This document shows positions 48,816 through 57,016 of a stretch of 64,000 bases of DNA, piece by piece. This DNA comes from Chryseobacterium cupriresistens (lineage in GTDB: Bacteria > Bacteroidota > Bacteroidia > Flavobacteriales > Weeksellaceae). The DNA is taken from the NCBI RefSeq assembly GCF_046614675.1, contig NZ_JBKKJT010000011.1, forward strand, positions 1-64,000, given 5' to 3'. Position numbers and translations under genes: made by a program. The notes beneath the pieces were generated by a model that had not been told where the DNA came from, made no database searches, and worked only from the letters and a program-made list of their open reading frames with translations. Numbering within the stretch: the stretch's first letter is position 1; the number at the start of each line of letters is the position of its first letter.

Positions 48816-49584
48816 CTTTTTGTTACTTATCGTTTACACCAATACTATTGCACAGGTCAACTGTAATGCAGTAGAGGGTGAGAACTGCAAAAAAGCTTGT
48901 GAGTTATACAACTGGGCTTCAGATTTACAAAGTTTCGCAGAATCTCAGGAAGGCTTTGACAAAACCACTGAATTGTCTTCTGATTTCTCTCATGTATATA
49001 TGGAAAAAGCCGTTCCATATCTTAAAAACGGAGATTTTGTAACCTGGAAGATTCTAATAGATAAAGCAGTTACCTTAGATCCCGGGATGCACCCTGGTTA
49101 CAGAGGCTGGACAAAGTTTCAGTTTCTGAGAGGCTATAGAAGTGCAATTCAGGATTTAGAAGGTTTAAATATATATGAGCCTGGAGACTTAGGAAGGTCT
49201 CAAAACGGAGACTATAGTACGGACTTAGTAAGAGCGATGTCCTACAGTGCTTCAGGACAGAAAGAAAAAGCAGCTGGGATTATAGAAAGGCTTCTGGCTG
49301 CCAGAGGTTATGCGAAGGGAATGTTTGATCATTATCAGCTGGGAATTACCTATCTTGAGCTGGGAAGATATGACAAAGCCCTGGAAAATTTTGAAAAACA
49401 AAGCAAAGGGTACGGCTTTGCTGAGAATACATACTTTAAAAGTAAAGTTTCTAAGATCAGAAACAAAGATTATTTGGATTTAAACATGTTAGCCCTGCAA
49501 ACGTATGATGAAGGAAAGACCTTGAAAGCTGTCTGCACTCATCAATTTAACAAGGTCTACACACAACGGGTTGAAGTGCTGTAG
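48787..49584 (+). CDS. Secreted TPR-like protein
   Basis: A 265-residue precursor. ATG 48787 gives a regular signal peptide, MEKFQRYYLSFLLLIVYTNT with cleavage after IAQ, followed by a Cys-rich start (VNCNAVEGENCKKACELYN). The rest is helical and repeat-like: YMEKAVPYLKNGDFVTWKIL, FQFLRGYRSAIQDLEGLNIY, YSASGQKEKAAGIIERLL and YQLGITYLELGRYDKALENF, the last being a clear TPR unit. The two Cys near the N-terminus and one near the C-terminus may form disulfides. It is probably a periplasmic protein-binding factor of unknown partner. The beginning overlaps the remnant of a TonB-domain gene. Confidence 0.72.
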   Translation: MEKFQRYYLSFLLLIVYTNTIAQVNCNAVEGENCKKACELYNWASDLQSFAESQEGFDKTTELSSDFSHVYMEKAVPYLKNGDFVTWKILIDKAVTLDPGMHPGYRGWTKFQFLRGYRSAIQDLEGLNIYEPGDLGRSQNGDYSTDLVRAMSYSASGQKEKAAGIIERLLAARGYAKGMFDHYQLGITYLELGRYDKALENFEKQSKGYGFAENTYFKSKVSKIRNKDYLDLNMLALQTYDEGKTLKAVCTHQFNKVYTQRVEVL

Positions 49585-49620
49585 AAGATTAACATTCAAT
49601 CAATAATCAAAAATTTACTT

Positions 49621-50910
49621 ATGAGCAACGAGCTACAAAACATAAAAAACCGTTTCGGAATTATCGGAAACTTTCCTGCACTCAATCGTGCCCTGGAAAA
49701 ATCTATCCAGGTTGCACCCACAGATATCTCTGTACTTGTGATTGGAGAAAGTGGGGTGGGAAAAGAATTTATTCCAAAAATCATTCATTCAGAATCCAGA
49801 AGAAAACATCAGCCTTATATCGTGGTAAACTGTGGAGCCATTCCGGAAGGAACCATAGACTCTGAGCTATTCGGGCACGAAAAGGGAGCTTTTACAGGAG
49901 CTACAGCTACAAGAAAAGGATATTTTGAAGTGGCAGACGGCGGAACCATCTTTTTGGATGAGGTAGGAGAACTTCCCCTGCAGACTCAGGTACGTCTTTT
50001 AAGAGTGCTGGAAAGTGGTGAATTTATGAAAGTAGGTTCTTCACAGGTGCAGAAAACCAATGTGAGGATTGTGGCAGCTACCAACGTTAATATGATGAAA
50101 GCCATCCATGACGGAAGGTTCCGTGAGGATTTGTATTACCGTTTGAATACTGTTCAGATTGATATGCCTCCTTTGAGAGAAAGAAAAGGAGATATCCATT
50201 TGTTATTCAGAAAATTTGCAATAGATTTTGCTGAAAAATACAGAATGCCGGAACTGGAGCTGGAGCAGAGTGCTGTTCACTATATAGAAAGTTATTCTTT
50301 CCCGGGGAACGTCCGCCAGCTAAGAAACTTAGTAGAGCAGATGACCGTTGTGGAAAGAAACAGAAATATCACTGCTGAAAAACTTGCCGAGTATATTCCG
50401 ATGGAAACCCATCTCCCAATGGTCGTAAATACTCAAAGTACTCCCAAGCAAAACGATTTCGGAAGCGAAAGGGAAATCATGTATAAAATCCTGTTCGATA
50501 TGAGGAATGATATTAATGATTTAAAATCCTTAACTTCGGAACTGATCAAGAACAGAGGGACAGCAGATCTGAGCAATCATGAGAAAAACCTGATCAACAG
50601 AATTTATACTTCTGATAGTCAGTCACAAGTGAATTCCGGGTCGATGTTATATTTTGAAAATAATAATGATACACCGGCCGTTCAGACTCCTACGATTATT
50701 TCAAATCCTGATGACAGCTATGAAGATATTGAAGATATCGAAATTGAAGAAAACAGACCGGAATCACTTTCTCTTCAGAATAATGAAAAAGATTTGATTA
50801 TCAAGGCTTTGGAAAAGCACAAAGGACGTAGAAACAGAGCTGCAGATGAACTGGGAATCTCACAAAGAACTTTATACAGAAAAATAAAACAATATAACCT
50901 GGAAGATTAG
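49621..50910 (+). CDS. Sigma-54-dependent transcriptional activator without receiver domain
   Basis: A 429-residue bacterial enhancer-binding protein. The AAA+ domain starts almost at residue 20: Walker A GESGVGKE (41-48), GAFTGA loop (about 89-94, contacts sigma-54), Walker B GGTIFLDEVGELPL, the sensor Arg region FREDLYYRLNTVQI and PPLRERKGDIHLL. The C-terminal Fis-type helix-turn-helix is NRAADELGISQRTLYRKIKQ. A long acidic linker (about 290-390) separates them. There is no N-terminal receiver, PAS or GAF domain, so activity is probably set by concentration or an unknown partner. It is followed by the membrane protein, lptE and the acidic protein with gaps of 13 nt or less. Confidence 0.93.
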   Translation: MSNELQNIKNRFGIIGNFPALNRALEKSIQVAPTDISVLVIGESGVGKEFIPKIIHSESRRKHQPYIVVNCGAIPEGTIDSELFGHEKGAFTGATATRKGYFEVADGGTIFLDEVGELPLQTQVRLLRVLESGEFMKVGSSQVQKTNVRIVAATNVNMMKAIHDGRFREDLYYRLNTVQIDMPPLRERKGDIHLLFRKFAIDFAEKYRMPELELEQSAVHYIESYSFPGNVRQLRNLVEQMTVVERNRNITAEKLAEYIPMETHLPMVVNTQSTPKQNDFGSEREIMYKILFDMRNDINDLKSLTSELIKNRGTADLSNHEKNLINRIYTSDSQSQVNSGSMLYFENNNDTPAVQTPTIISNPDDSYEDIEDIEIEENRPESLSLQNNEKDLIIKALEKHKGRRNRAADELGISQRTLYRKIKQYNLED

Positions 50911-50923
50911 CACAACATAAATA

Positions 50924-51628
50924 ATGAAAGTCAATTTAACACCTAAGCCGATCAATTTTAAACTCGGAGAATATATTAATAAAGGTTTCGAACTTTTAAA
51001 GAAAGATTTCGGAAATATTTTTGTAGCATTTTTAATGTGCTTTATCATGTCGATCATTCCGTTCTGCGGAATATTAGCGATGGGTAATTTATACAAATAC
51101 CTTCAAAGGCTGAACAGAAACCAGCCGGCAAGTCCCGGAGATATCTTTGATTTTAAAGATTTTATGCCTTATTTTATGCTGCAGTTAATTGTTTTCGGAG
51201 GTGTTTTACTGCTTTACATTCCTTTATTTGCTGTGCTGGGTATATCAGGTGCTTTATCTGAGGGTAATGAACCCAATCCAATGGTAGCATTTTTTGTGTT
51301 TCCCTATATGTTTTTATTGATTGGAGCGATATATTACTTTGTATTAAAGGGTTTTTATATCATACCATTAATCAGTCTTAAAGGCATCAGGGAAGTAAAA
51401 GAAGCATGGGTTATTTCAAAAATAATGACCAAAGGAAATCTATTGTCAATCTTCCTTTTCTCTGTAGTAGTAAGTATTTTGGCTCAGATTGGGATTATTG
51501 CCTGCGGGATAGGAATTTTTCTTACCTTACCATTCTTATATACAGCAAATTATTTTGCTTATGAAGATGCTATTCAACAAATTGAGTATGATGAAATTAC
51601 GGAAATCGGATTTAAAGATGGATTTTAA
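50924..51628 (+). CDS. Multi-pass membrane protein, third member of the local family
   Basis: A 234-residue protein. After the hydrophilic start (KPINFKLGEYINKGFELLKK) come membrane segments VAFLMCFIMSIIPFCGILAM, MLQLIVFGGVLLLYIPLFAV, FFVFPYMFLLIGAIYYFVLK and LLSIFLFSVVVSILAQIGI, then IACGIGIFLTLPFLY. ARNDF-like text GDIFDFKDFMPYF and the final CGIGIFLTLPF parallel the proteins at 6044-6766 and 6839-7564. Its 3' end overlaps the start of lptE by 11 nt, so it is translated with it. Function unknown; inner membrane. Confidence 0.78.
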   Translation: MKVNLTPKPINFKLGEYINKGFELLKKDFGNIFVAFLMCFIMSIIPFCGILAMGNLYKYLQRLNRNQPASPGDIFDFKDFMPYFMLQLIVFGGVLLLYIPLFAVLGISGALSEGNEPNPMVAFFVFPYMFLLIGAIYYFVLKGFYIIPLISLKGIREVKEAWVISKIMTKGNLLSIFLFSVVVSILAQIGIIACGIGIFLTLPFLYTANYFAYEDAIQQIEYDEITEIGFKDGF

Positions 51629-52169
51629 AATTAAAAATATAAGCCTGAAACAATCATTATTTACGGGAATGCTCTTTGCGTTGCTGGGAGTTTTAAATTC
51701 ATGCTACAGTTTTACGGGATCGTCTCTTACAGATGAGAAAACAGTTCAGATCAATGAATTTCCCAATAATGCACCGCTGGTAAATCCTGCATTATCACAA
51801 CAGTTTTCTACAGCAATACAAAACAGATTCCTTCAAAGAACAACTTTGAAGGGAACGAAAGAAAATCCGGATATCCTGATTGAAGGAGAAATTACAGACT
51901 ATTCCATTACGCCTACCACCATCAGCTCCAATACCCAGACCAACCCTTCTGGTGGAGTGATTCAACAGGCACAGAATAAACTTACGATTACGGTAAAGGT
52001 ACATTATGAAAATAAAATCCATCCGGATGCAAGTTTTGACAGAACGTATTCTGATGAAGCCGCTTTCAACAGTGATGTATCCTTAAGTCAGATCGAAGAC
52101 CAGCAGGTAAAACTGGTAACAGATAGAATTATTAATAAGATATTTAACGACATTGTAGCGAACTGGTAA
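51618..52169 (+). CDS. lptE: LPS assembly lipoprotein LptE-like
   Basis: A 183-residue lipoprotein. ATG 51618 is favoured because it gives a proper signal (MDFKIKNISLKQSLFTGMLF) with lipobox VLNSC (Cys about 31); a longer frame from 51555 lies inside the previous gene. The mature part has NEFPNNAPLVNPALSQQFST, ILIEGEITDYSITPTTIS and KLTITVKVHYENKIHPDASF, the two-strand/helix pattern of Bacteroidota LptE. LptE plugs the LptD barrel that places lipopolysaccharide in the outer leaflet. lptD is not in the window. The gene overlaps its neighbour by 11 nt and precedes the next by 1 nt. Confidence 0.87.
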   Translation: MDFKIKNISLKQSLFTGMLFALLGVLNSCYSFTGSSLTDEKTVQINEFPNNAPLVNPALSQQFSTAIQNRFLQRTTLKGTKENPDILIEGEITDYSITPTTISSNTQTNPSGGVIQQAQNKLTITVKVHYENKIHPDASFDRTYSDEAAFNSDVSLSQIEDQQVKLVTDRIINKIFNDIVANW

Positions 52170-52170
52170 G

Positions 52171-54309
52171 ATGAATCCGAGAGTTTTAGAATTAATAAAA
52201 AATCCGAAAAATATTCAGTCTGAAGACCTTGGTCTTTTGAAAGAAGAGATTCACACTTTTCCTTATATTCAGAATATCAGGGCACTTCACCTGTATGGCG
52301 TGCATCTGTACGAAAAAGAAAACTATCAGAAAGAGCTTTCTACAACAGCTGCGTATACTACTGATAAGAAAATTCTGTATCAGTTGATTAACGGGAAGAT
52401 CAAACAAGAGCCCAAACCGGAAATTGTTGAAGAGAAGAAACCTTCTGCAACAATCGAAAAGCCTGCTCAATTAGCTCCAAAGGCAAAATCTTTCCCTATT
52501 AAAAGAGAAGAAGATATTTCTTTGGAAAAGCCATCGGAAGAAAAAGAAAATACTTGTGTATTACCAATCTCACAGGAAGCTAAGCCTATTTATGTAAAAG
52601 GTGAACGAAACAGAATTTTATTTGAAGGAGAAGAAAACTTCCTGGATGAAGTAAATTCTGAGACCATCGATATTGAATCTACCCTTGAATCAGGAACTCT
52701 GGTAACACAAAAGACAGATACTGTAGTTGAAGAACAGGTTCAGGAGGAAGCAGCATCCATACAGACTCAGGGTGATGAAAATGGAGGAGAGAACTTTACA
52801 CGGGAAACCATCATTCACGAAGAGCAGATTTCTTCAGAAAAAGAGGAAGAAAAGATTGAGGAAGAAGAGAATGTCAGCTTCCATGAAGTAGTCCCTTTAG
52901 CACCGGAACTACATATTGAAGAGGCGGTAGTAGAAGAACCTGTAAAAGCTGAATCAACAGCACATGAAACGGAAACAGTTTCTGAGGAAGAATCTGTTCA
53001 GCAAGAAGAAATACAAGTTGCAGCAGAAGAGAACGCCGGAGAAAACTTTACACCGGAAACCATCATTGACGAAGATCAGATTTCTCTTGAAAAAGAAGGA
53101 GAAAATGGTAATGAAGAAGCGCCTTCAGCGAAATTATCTGATGCGGAAGTAAGCTTCCATGGAACAGAATCGTTTATGCCGGAAGTTAAAATCCAGGCCA
53201 ACAACGAGGAGATTTCTGAAACAGCTGAAGTATCTCAATCCAATGTAAATAAACATGAGGAAGAGATGAGACGCCTTATTGAAGAAGTTGAAAAGAAAAT
53301 GAAGGAGGCTAAGCCTGTTGTTCAGGAAGAAAAAGTCGAGCCGGAAGCTTCTGAAGATCATGAAATTAGCTTCGCTGATACCCAAAGTTTCCATTTCTGG
53401 TCAACCAGTGAAGAAAAACCTGAAGAAATAAAAGAAGAGCCTGTAAAGGAAGAAGTTGTTGAAAATCAACTATCTGTAATCGAGGATGTTACATCAGAAA
53501 TTGCAGAAGAAAAAATACAGGAAACAGCTGAAGTGCAGACTGCATGGAAGCCAATGAGTGTGGAATCCCATTTACCAGATTCATTGATCAGTAAAGCAGA
53601 AAAAGCATCAACCCCTGAAATTAAAACTCAGGAAACAGAAGCTGTAACTGTTGCAGAGCCGGAAGTGACTACCGTGGAGTCCAAATCAGGTGAGACAAAT
53701 GAAATTATTGAAGAAACTGCTCAGGAAGAAGTTTTACCAATAGCAGAAAATTCTGAAGTTGAAAAGGATCATTCTGCTCCGGTTGAATCAGCTCAGGAAG
53801 AAAAAACGGAAACAGAAACAGTAAATGAAGATGTTCCTGTAATGAATGTTTCTTTCTTTGGAACCGATATTTCTACCCTTAAGGTTGAAGAAAAGAAACA
53901 GGAAGCTGTAGAAAAAGTACAGGAGGTTACTATGAAAAATACCACTCAATCATCAATAGACAGTAATGTTCCGGGTTTTATCAATACATGGCAGAGCTGG
54001 CTTAAGATTGACAGAACAGAAGAAACAGTAAAGGACAAAGCCGAAATCAAAGAAAAGGCTATTGAAACCTTTATTGAGAACAATCCCAGAATCAGTCAGC
54101 TAAAGGAAGAAAGTACCTATGTTGTAAAAGAAAAGAATGATGATATCTCGCATTTGATGACGGAGACATTAGCTAATCTTTATTTTGAACAGAAACTCTA
54201 TACAAAGGCAATAAAGGCGTTTGAAATATTAATCAAAAAGAGTCCTGAGAAAAAAGAATATTTTGAATCCAAAATTCAGGATATCAAGGACTTCAGAAGT
54301 AAAAACTAA
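52171..54309 (+). CDS. Long acidic repeat protein with C-terminal TPR-like helices
   Basis: A 712-residue protein starting 1 nt after lptE. N-terminal 1-80 is a folded helical part (NPRVLELIKNPKNIQSEDLG, YGVHLYEKENYQKELSTT). Residues about 90-590 are extremely rich in Glu, Val and Ser and must be disordered. Within them a 20-residue module occurs twice (GENFTRETIIHEEQISSEKE at 206-225, GENFTPETIIDEDQISLEKE at 290-309), and a short motif occurs four times: VSFHEV (235), VSFHGT (327), ISFADT (399), VSFFGT (560). The C-terminal part 600-712 is helical and TPR-like (LANLYFEQKLYTKAIKAFEI). No signal peptide. Function unknown; the tight operon suggests a link with envelope building. Confidence 0.75.
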   Translation: MNPRVLELIKNPKNIQSEDLGLLKEEIHTFPYIQNIRALHLYGVHLYEKENYQKELSTTAAYTTDKKILYQLINGKIKQEPKPEIVEEKKPSATIEKPAQLAPKAKSFPIKREEDISLEKPSEEKENTCVLPISQEAKPIYVKGERNRILFEGEENFLDEVNSETIDIESTLESGTLVTQKTDTVVEEQVQEEAASIQTQGDENGGENFTRETIIHEEQISSEKEEEKIEEEENVSFHEVVPLAPELHIEEAVVEEPVKAESTAHETETVSEEESVQQEEIQVAAEENAGENFTPETIIDEDQISLEKEGENGNEEAPSAKLSDAEVSFHGTESFMPEVKIQANNEEISETAEVSQSNVNKHEEEMRRLIEEVEKKMKEAKPVVQEEKVEPEASEDHEISFADTQSFHFWSTSEEKPEEIKEEPVKEEVVENQLSVIEDVTSEIAEEKIQETAEVQTAWKPMSVESHLPDSLISKAEKASTPEIKTQETEAVTVAEPEVTTVESKSGETNEIIEETAQEEVLPIAENSEVEKDHSAPVESAQEEKTETETVNEDVPVMNVSFFGTDISTLKVEEKKQEAVEKVQEVTMKNTTQSSIDSNVPGFINTWQSWLKIDRTEETVKDKAEIKEKAIETFIENNPRISQLKEESTYVVKEKNDDISHLMTETLANLYFEQKLYTKAIKAFEILIKKSPEKKEYFESKIQDIKDFRSKN

Positions 54310-54314
54310 AAAAT

Positions 54315-54346
54315 AAAAAGGTACTGATAAAAACAGTACCTTTTTA
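54315..54346. terminator. Bidirectional terminator after the lptE operon
   Basis: AAAAAGGTACTG / CAGTACCTTTTT with an ATAAAAA loop, between the convergent genes ending at 54309 and 54349. Confidence 0.9.
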
Positions 54347-54348
54347 TT

Positions 54349-54957
54349 TTATAATTTCTGAGAACTACTTTTACTACTTCTTATTTTTTTCCAGGCCTTT
54401 CGTCCAAATACGATAACAACAATTAATGTAATGATGGCAAATATTGCGGCGATAACCGGTGCTGCCATCGCAAGAACAGACATTATACCGGCACCTGCCG
54501 TCTCCGTTGTTCCTACCATGGAATTTCCCAAACCTCCTGTAGTAGCAGTAGAGGCAGCCCTTATTCCTGCAAATCCGGAGCTGATCGTAGCAGCGGTACC
54601 TCCTCCGGCAATCAATGCCAGTGCCCATTGTGGAAAAGTTCCAAGTTCAGCAAACTGACTGGCAAATAATATGGAACCAGCAACAGTTGCCATAGGTATG
54701 GAAACAGTATCCAGTAAATGATCTACAAAAGGGATGTAATAAGCCAGGATCTCTATAACAGTAGCTATTCCTGTTGTAATAAGCGTCGGGAGACCCGCAA
54801 GCCATTCAAAATGCTCATTCATCGGAATCCAGTTAAAATAAGAAGCAAGACTTACAACAAACATGGGAAGGAATACCCGGAAACCTGTAGCTGCCGCCAG
54901 TCCAATACCGATAAAAGCACTGATTATATAAGAAAAATAGGGAACATTGTCTAACAT
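54349..54957 (-). CDS. DUF4126 membrane protein
   Basis: A 202-residue Gly/Ala-rich protein with membrane segments at about 9-33 (YIISAFIGIGLAAATGFRVF), 56-72, 85-105, 108-122 and 160-188 (VIAAIFAIITLIVVIVFGRK). The blocks GLAAATGFRVFLP and GIRAASTATTGGLGN match DUF4126. The C-terminus is a short basic/Ser tail. Function unknown; predicted in the inner membrane. Monocistronic. Confidence 0.82.
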   Translation of the reverse strand: MLDNVPYFSYIISAFIGIGLAAATGFRVFLPMFVVSLASYFNWIPMNEHFEWLAGLPTLITTGIATVIEILAYYIPFVDHLLDTVSIPMATVAGSILFASQFAELGTFPQWALALIAGGGTAATISSGFAGIRAASTATTGGLGNSMVGTTETAGAGIMSVLAMAAPVIAAIFAIITLIVVIVFGRKAWKKIRSSKSSSQKL

Positions 54958-55109
54958 ATTAATTTTCAGATTTATTGTTTTCCCTAAAAATACAAAAACT
55001 ATATGATATTTGGAGCGTTGTTGATTTTAGAGTTCCAGATACGGGATGCGGGGTACGAGGTTTTGAGCTTTACTATTTGTGATTTGCCAGAAAGTAAAAA
55101 GAAGGTTTT

Positions 55110-55140
55110 ATCTGTGAAAATCTGTGCGATCTGTGGGAAA
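55110..55140. repeat. Second locus of the ATCTGTG intergenic repeat
   Basis: ATCTGTGAAAATCTGTGCGA followed by TCTGTGGGAAA, nearly identical to the right arm of the element at 35416-35513. Only one arm is present here. Confidence 0.6.
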
Positions 55141-55174
55141 TAAAAAGAACTGTAAGAAAATACCTCACAGTTCT
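55141..55174 (-). terminator. Terminator of tatD-tcdA-rnpA
   Basis: AGAACTGT / ACAGTTCT enclosing a 13-nt loop, followed on the minus strand by CTTTTTA. It lies 24 nt after the rnpA stop codon. Confidence 0.7.
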
Positions 55175-55198
55175 ATATTATTTCATCAGAATAGATGA

Positions 55199-55570
55199 TT
55201 ACTTTTTTTGAGCTTCACAAAGCTTGATGAACTGTGCCTCCACGTCTTGGAATTTCGGAGGCATCTCAGAAGAAACCCAAAACAGCATTGCCATAGATCT
55301 TTCTCCAAAGGCCTGCCTGAAAAGATCTTTATTCAGCCGGTAACATTCTCTCAGCAGCCTCTTGATACGATTCCTGTGCACAGCTCTTTTAAAGTATCTT
55401 TTAGAAACAGAAACTCCGAATCTTGCAGCTTCTACCGGAAGGTTAGGTTTGTCTTTCAGAACAATGATCCTTAGATTTCCGCTCGTTCTCCATTTGCCTT
55501 TCTCAAAAAGCAAACTGATTTCCGTGTTTTTTTTGAGCTTTTCCGCTCTTGGATATTTGAAGTTCTGCAT
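55199..55570 (-). CDS. rnpA: Ribonuclease P protein component
   Basis: A 123-residue basic protein that helps the RNase P RNA bind pre-tRNA. The conserved RNR helix is AVHRNRIKRLLRECYRL, preceded by the beta-sheet FGVSVSKRYFKR. The N-terminus (YPRAEKLKKNTEISLLFEKG) is the usual K-L-K-x3-E/D-(F/I) region. In most bacteria rnpA lies beside rpmH; here it is last in an operon with tatD and tcdA. Its start codon overlaps the tcdA stop by one base (TAATG), so translational coupling is likely. Confidence 0.93.
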   Translation of the reverse strand: MQNFKYPRAEKLKKNTEISLLFEKGKWRTSGNLRIIVLKDKPNLPVEAARFGVSVSKRYFKRAVHRNRIKRLLRECYRLNKDLFRQAFGERSMAMLFWVSSEMPPKFQDVEAQFIKLCEAQKK

Positions 55571-56301
55571 TAATCTTTCATCTTTTTCACTAAATGATTA
55601 ATCACTTCAGCGGCTGCATACAATCCGAAAATTGCAGGAATAAAGCTGATGGTGCCATAGAATGACTTTTTGAAATTGCTTCCGTCAGTCATTTTTAAGC
55701 TTTCCTCCTTTTGAATTTCATTGGAGAACACACATCTGATTCCTTTATTGATTTTTTCTTTCTTAAGCCTTTTTCTTACCTGTTTTGCAAGGAAACAGTT
55801 GTGGGTTTTACTGATATCCCTTACCATCACCATACTCGGATCTGTTTTTCCTCCGGCTCCCATAGAACTTACAATCTTGATCTTTCTTCTTCTGGCAGCT
55901 TTTATTAAACAGATTTTTGGCGTTACACTGTCAATACAGTCAAGTACATAATCAAACTTTCCGGAATCAAGGATTTCATCCATTCTCTCAGGATTCAGAA
56001 ACTCATTGATCCTGATTAAATTAAGCTGTGGATTGATATCAAGAAGCCTTTCAGCTACAACCTCTACTTTATGTTTGCCAACAGTAGAATGTAAGGCAGG
56101 AAGCTGTCTGTTGATATTTGTAATATCTATGGTGTCTCCATCCACTATGGTCATATTTCCTACGCCGGCCCTGGCAAGAAATTCTGCAGCAAAAGAACCT
56201 ACTCCTCCTAAGCCTACTACAAGCACATTGGCCTTGATGAGCTTATCCAATCCATCTTCCTTTATCAAAAGTTCAGTCCTTTCCAGCCAGTATTTATCCA
56301 T
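55570..56301 (-). CDS. tcdA: tRNA threonylcarbamoyladenosine dehydratase (TcdA/CsdL-type)
   Basis: A 243-residue ThiF/E1-like ATPase that converts t6A37 of tRNA into cyclic ct6A. The Rossmann motif is VLVVGLGGVGSFAAEFLARA (about 26-45), then VDGDTIDITNINRQLPALHS (about 53-72), the Asp in FDYVLDCIDSVTPK and the ADPSMVMVRD-type segment KTDPSMVMVRDIS. The C-terminal FYGTISFIPAIFGLYAAAEV is the TcdA-specific end. No rhodanese or CsdE partner lies next to it. It overlaps tatD by 8 nt upstream and rnpA by 1 nt downstream. Confidence 0.9.
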   Translation of the reverse strand: MDKYWLERTELLIKEDGLDKLIKANVLVVGLGGVGSFAAEFLARAGVGNMTIVDGDTIDITNINRQLPALHSTVGKHKVEVVAERLLDINPQLNLIRINEFLNPERMDEILDSGKFDYVLDCIDSVTPKICLIKAARRRKIKIVSSMGAGGKTDPSMVMVRDISKTHNCFLAKQVRKRLKKEKINKGIRCVFSNEIQKEESLKMTDGSNFKKSFYGTISFIPAIFGLYAAAEVINHLVKKMKD

Positions 56302-56920
56302 TTTTTATTGTATGTAAATTTTCTAAAATTTGTTCATTAAGTTGCCCCAGAGAAATTTCTTTTATTTCCGAAACTTTAAGGTACAATTCTCCGATATTAA
56401 AGTCTTCATTGTCAGTTTCTAAAAAGAATTTGTTTAATGGAGTGTTTTTCACAATATCCTGCAAAGATAAATTATACAAAACAGCTTTTCCAAAACTCAG
56501 GTAAAAATTATTGGCAAGAAGATCTTCTGCAATTTGACGTTTTTTATTAAAACCATGAATGATCATGGGCTGTTCGGCCTTCTTCCCCAAAGAAATGACC
56601 TCATAAAATTTTCTGACACAATGAATGATCATAGGTTTTTCGACTTCATTGGCCATCTTTATCTGTCTTAAAAAAACTTCTTCCTGGATTTTCTGATCAA
56701 TAGAAACCAAAGAATCCAAACCACATTCACCGATAGCAAAACAGTTTTGAAACATTGTGTCTTCCATCCATGAAAACTGTTGTTCGAGATGGGCAACATC
56801 AATATCCTGGGGATGAATTCCGATAGAATAAGGAGAGTCAGGAGGAATTTGCTCTATGTTCAGATTATAAATTCCATTTCTGATATATTTCTTATGATGA
56901 TGAAAATCAAAAAATTCCAT
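56294..56920 (-). CDS. TatD family metal-dependent hydrolase (short form)
   Basis: A 208-residue TIM-barrel hydrolase. Metal ligands: FFDFHHHKKY at the N-terminus (in place of the usual D-x-H-x-H), the Glu in CFAIGECGLDS, MIIHCVRKF, PMIIHGFNK and the Asp in FFLETDNEDF. TatD proteins are DNases with repair or RNA-quality roles. It is shorter than normal (about 255-265). The loop regions between barrel elements are reduced and the first motif is FHHH rather than HTH. ATG 56920 is fixed by a -7 box three bases upstream; a TTG at 56926 lies inside that box. First gene of the tatD-tcdA-rnpA operon. Confidence 0.82.
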   Translation of the reverse strand: MEFFDFHHHKKYIRNGIYNLNIEQIPPDSPYSIGIHPQDIDVAHLEQQFSWMEDTMFQNCFAIGECGLDSLVSIDQKIQEEVFLRQIKMANEVEKPMIIHCVRKFYEVISLGKKAEQPMIIHGFNKKRQIAEDLLANNFYLSFGKAVLYNLSLQDIVKNTPLNKFFLETDNEDFNIGELYLKVSEIKEISLGQLNEQILENLHTIKNG

Positions 56921-56923
56921 ATC

Positions 56924-56931
56924 CAAAAGTA
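56924..56931 (-). promoter_or_regulatory. -7 promoter box of the tatD operon, three bases from the start codon
   Basis: On the minus strand TACTTTTG, GAT, then the ATG at 56920. The transcript should be leaderless, as for menD and pabB. Confidence 0.5.
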
Positions 56932-56959
56932 AGCAATTTCAGATTTAATCTAAAATTAT

Positions 56960-56973
56960 TAAACGATCGTTTA
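56960..56973. promoter_or_regulatory. Palindromic candidate operator of the TetR regulator
   Basis: TAAACGATCGTTTA is a perfect 14-bp palindrome between the divergent tatD and tetR genes, 43 nt before the tetR ATG and about 30 bp upstream of the tatD -7 box. TetR proteins usually bind such palindromes and repress their own gene. Confidence 0.55.
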
Positions 56974-57016
56974 TAAATGTGTTAAAAATTTCTTAACTTT
57001 ACTCAAAGTACACTTC

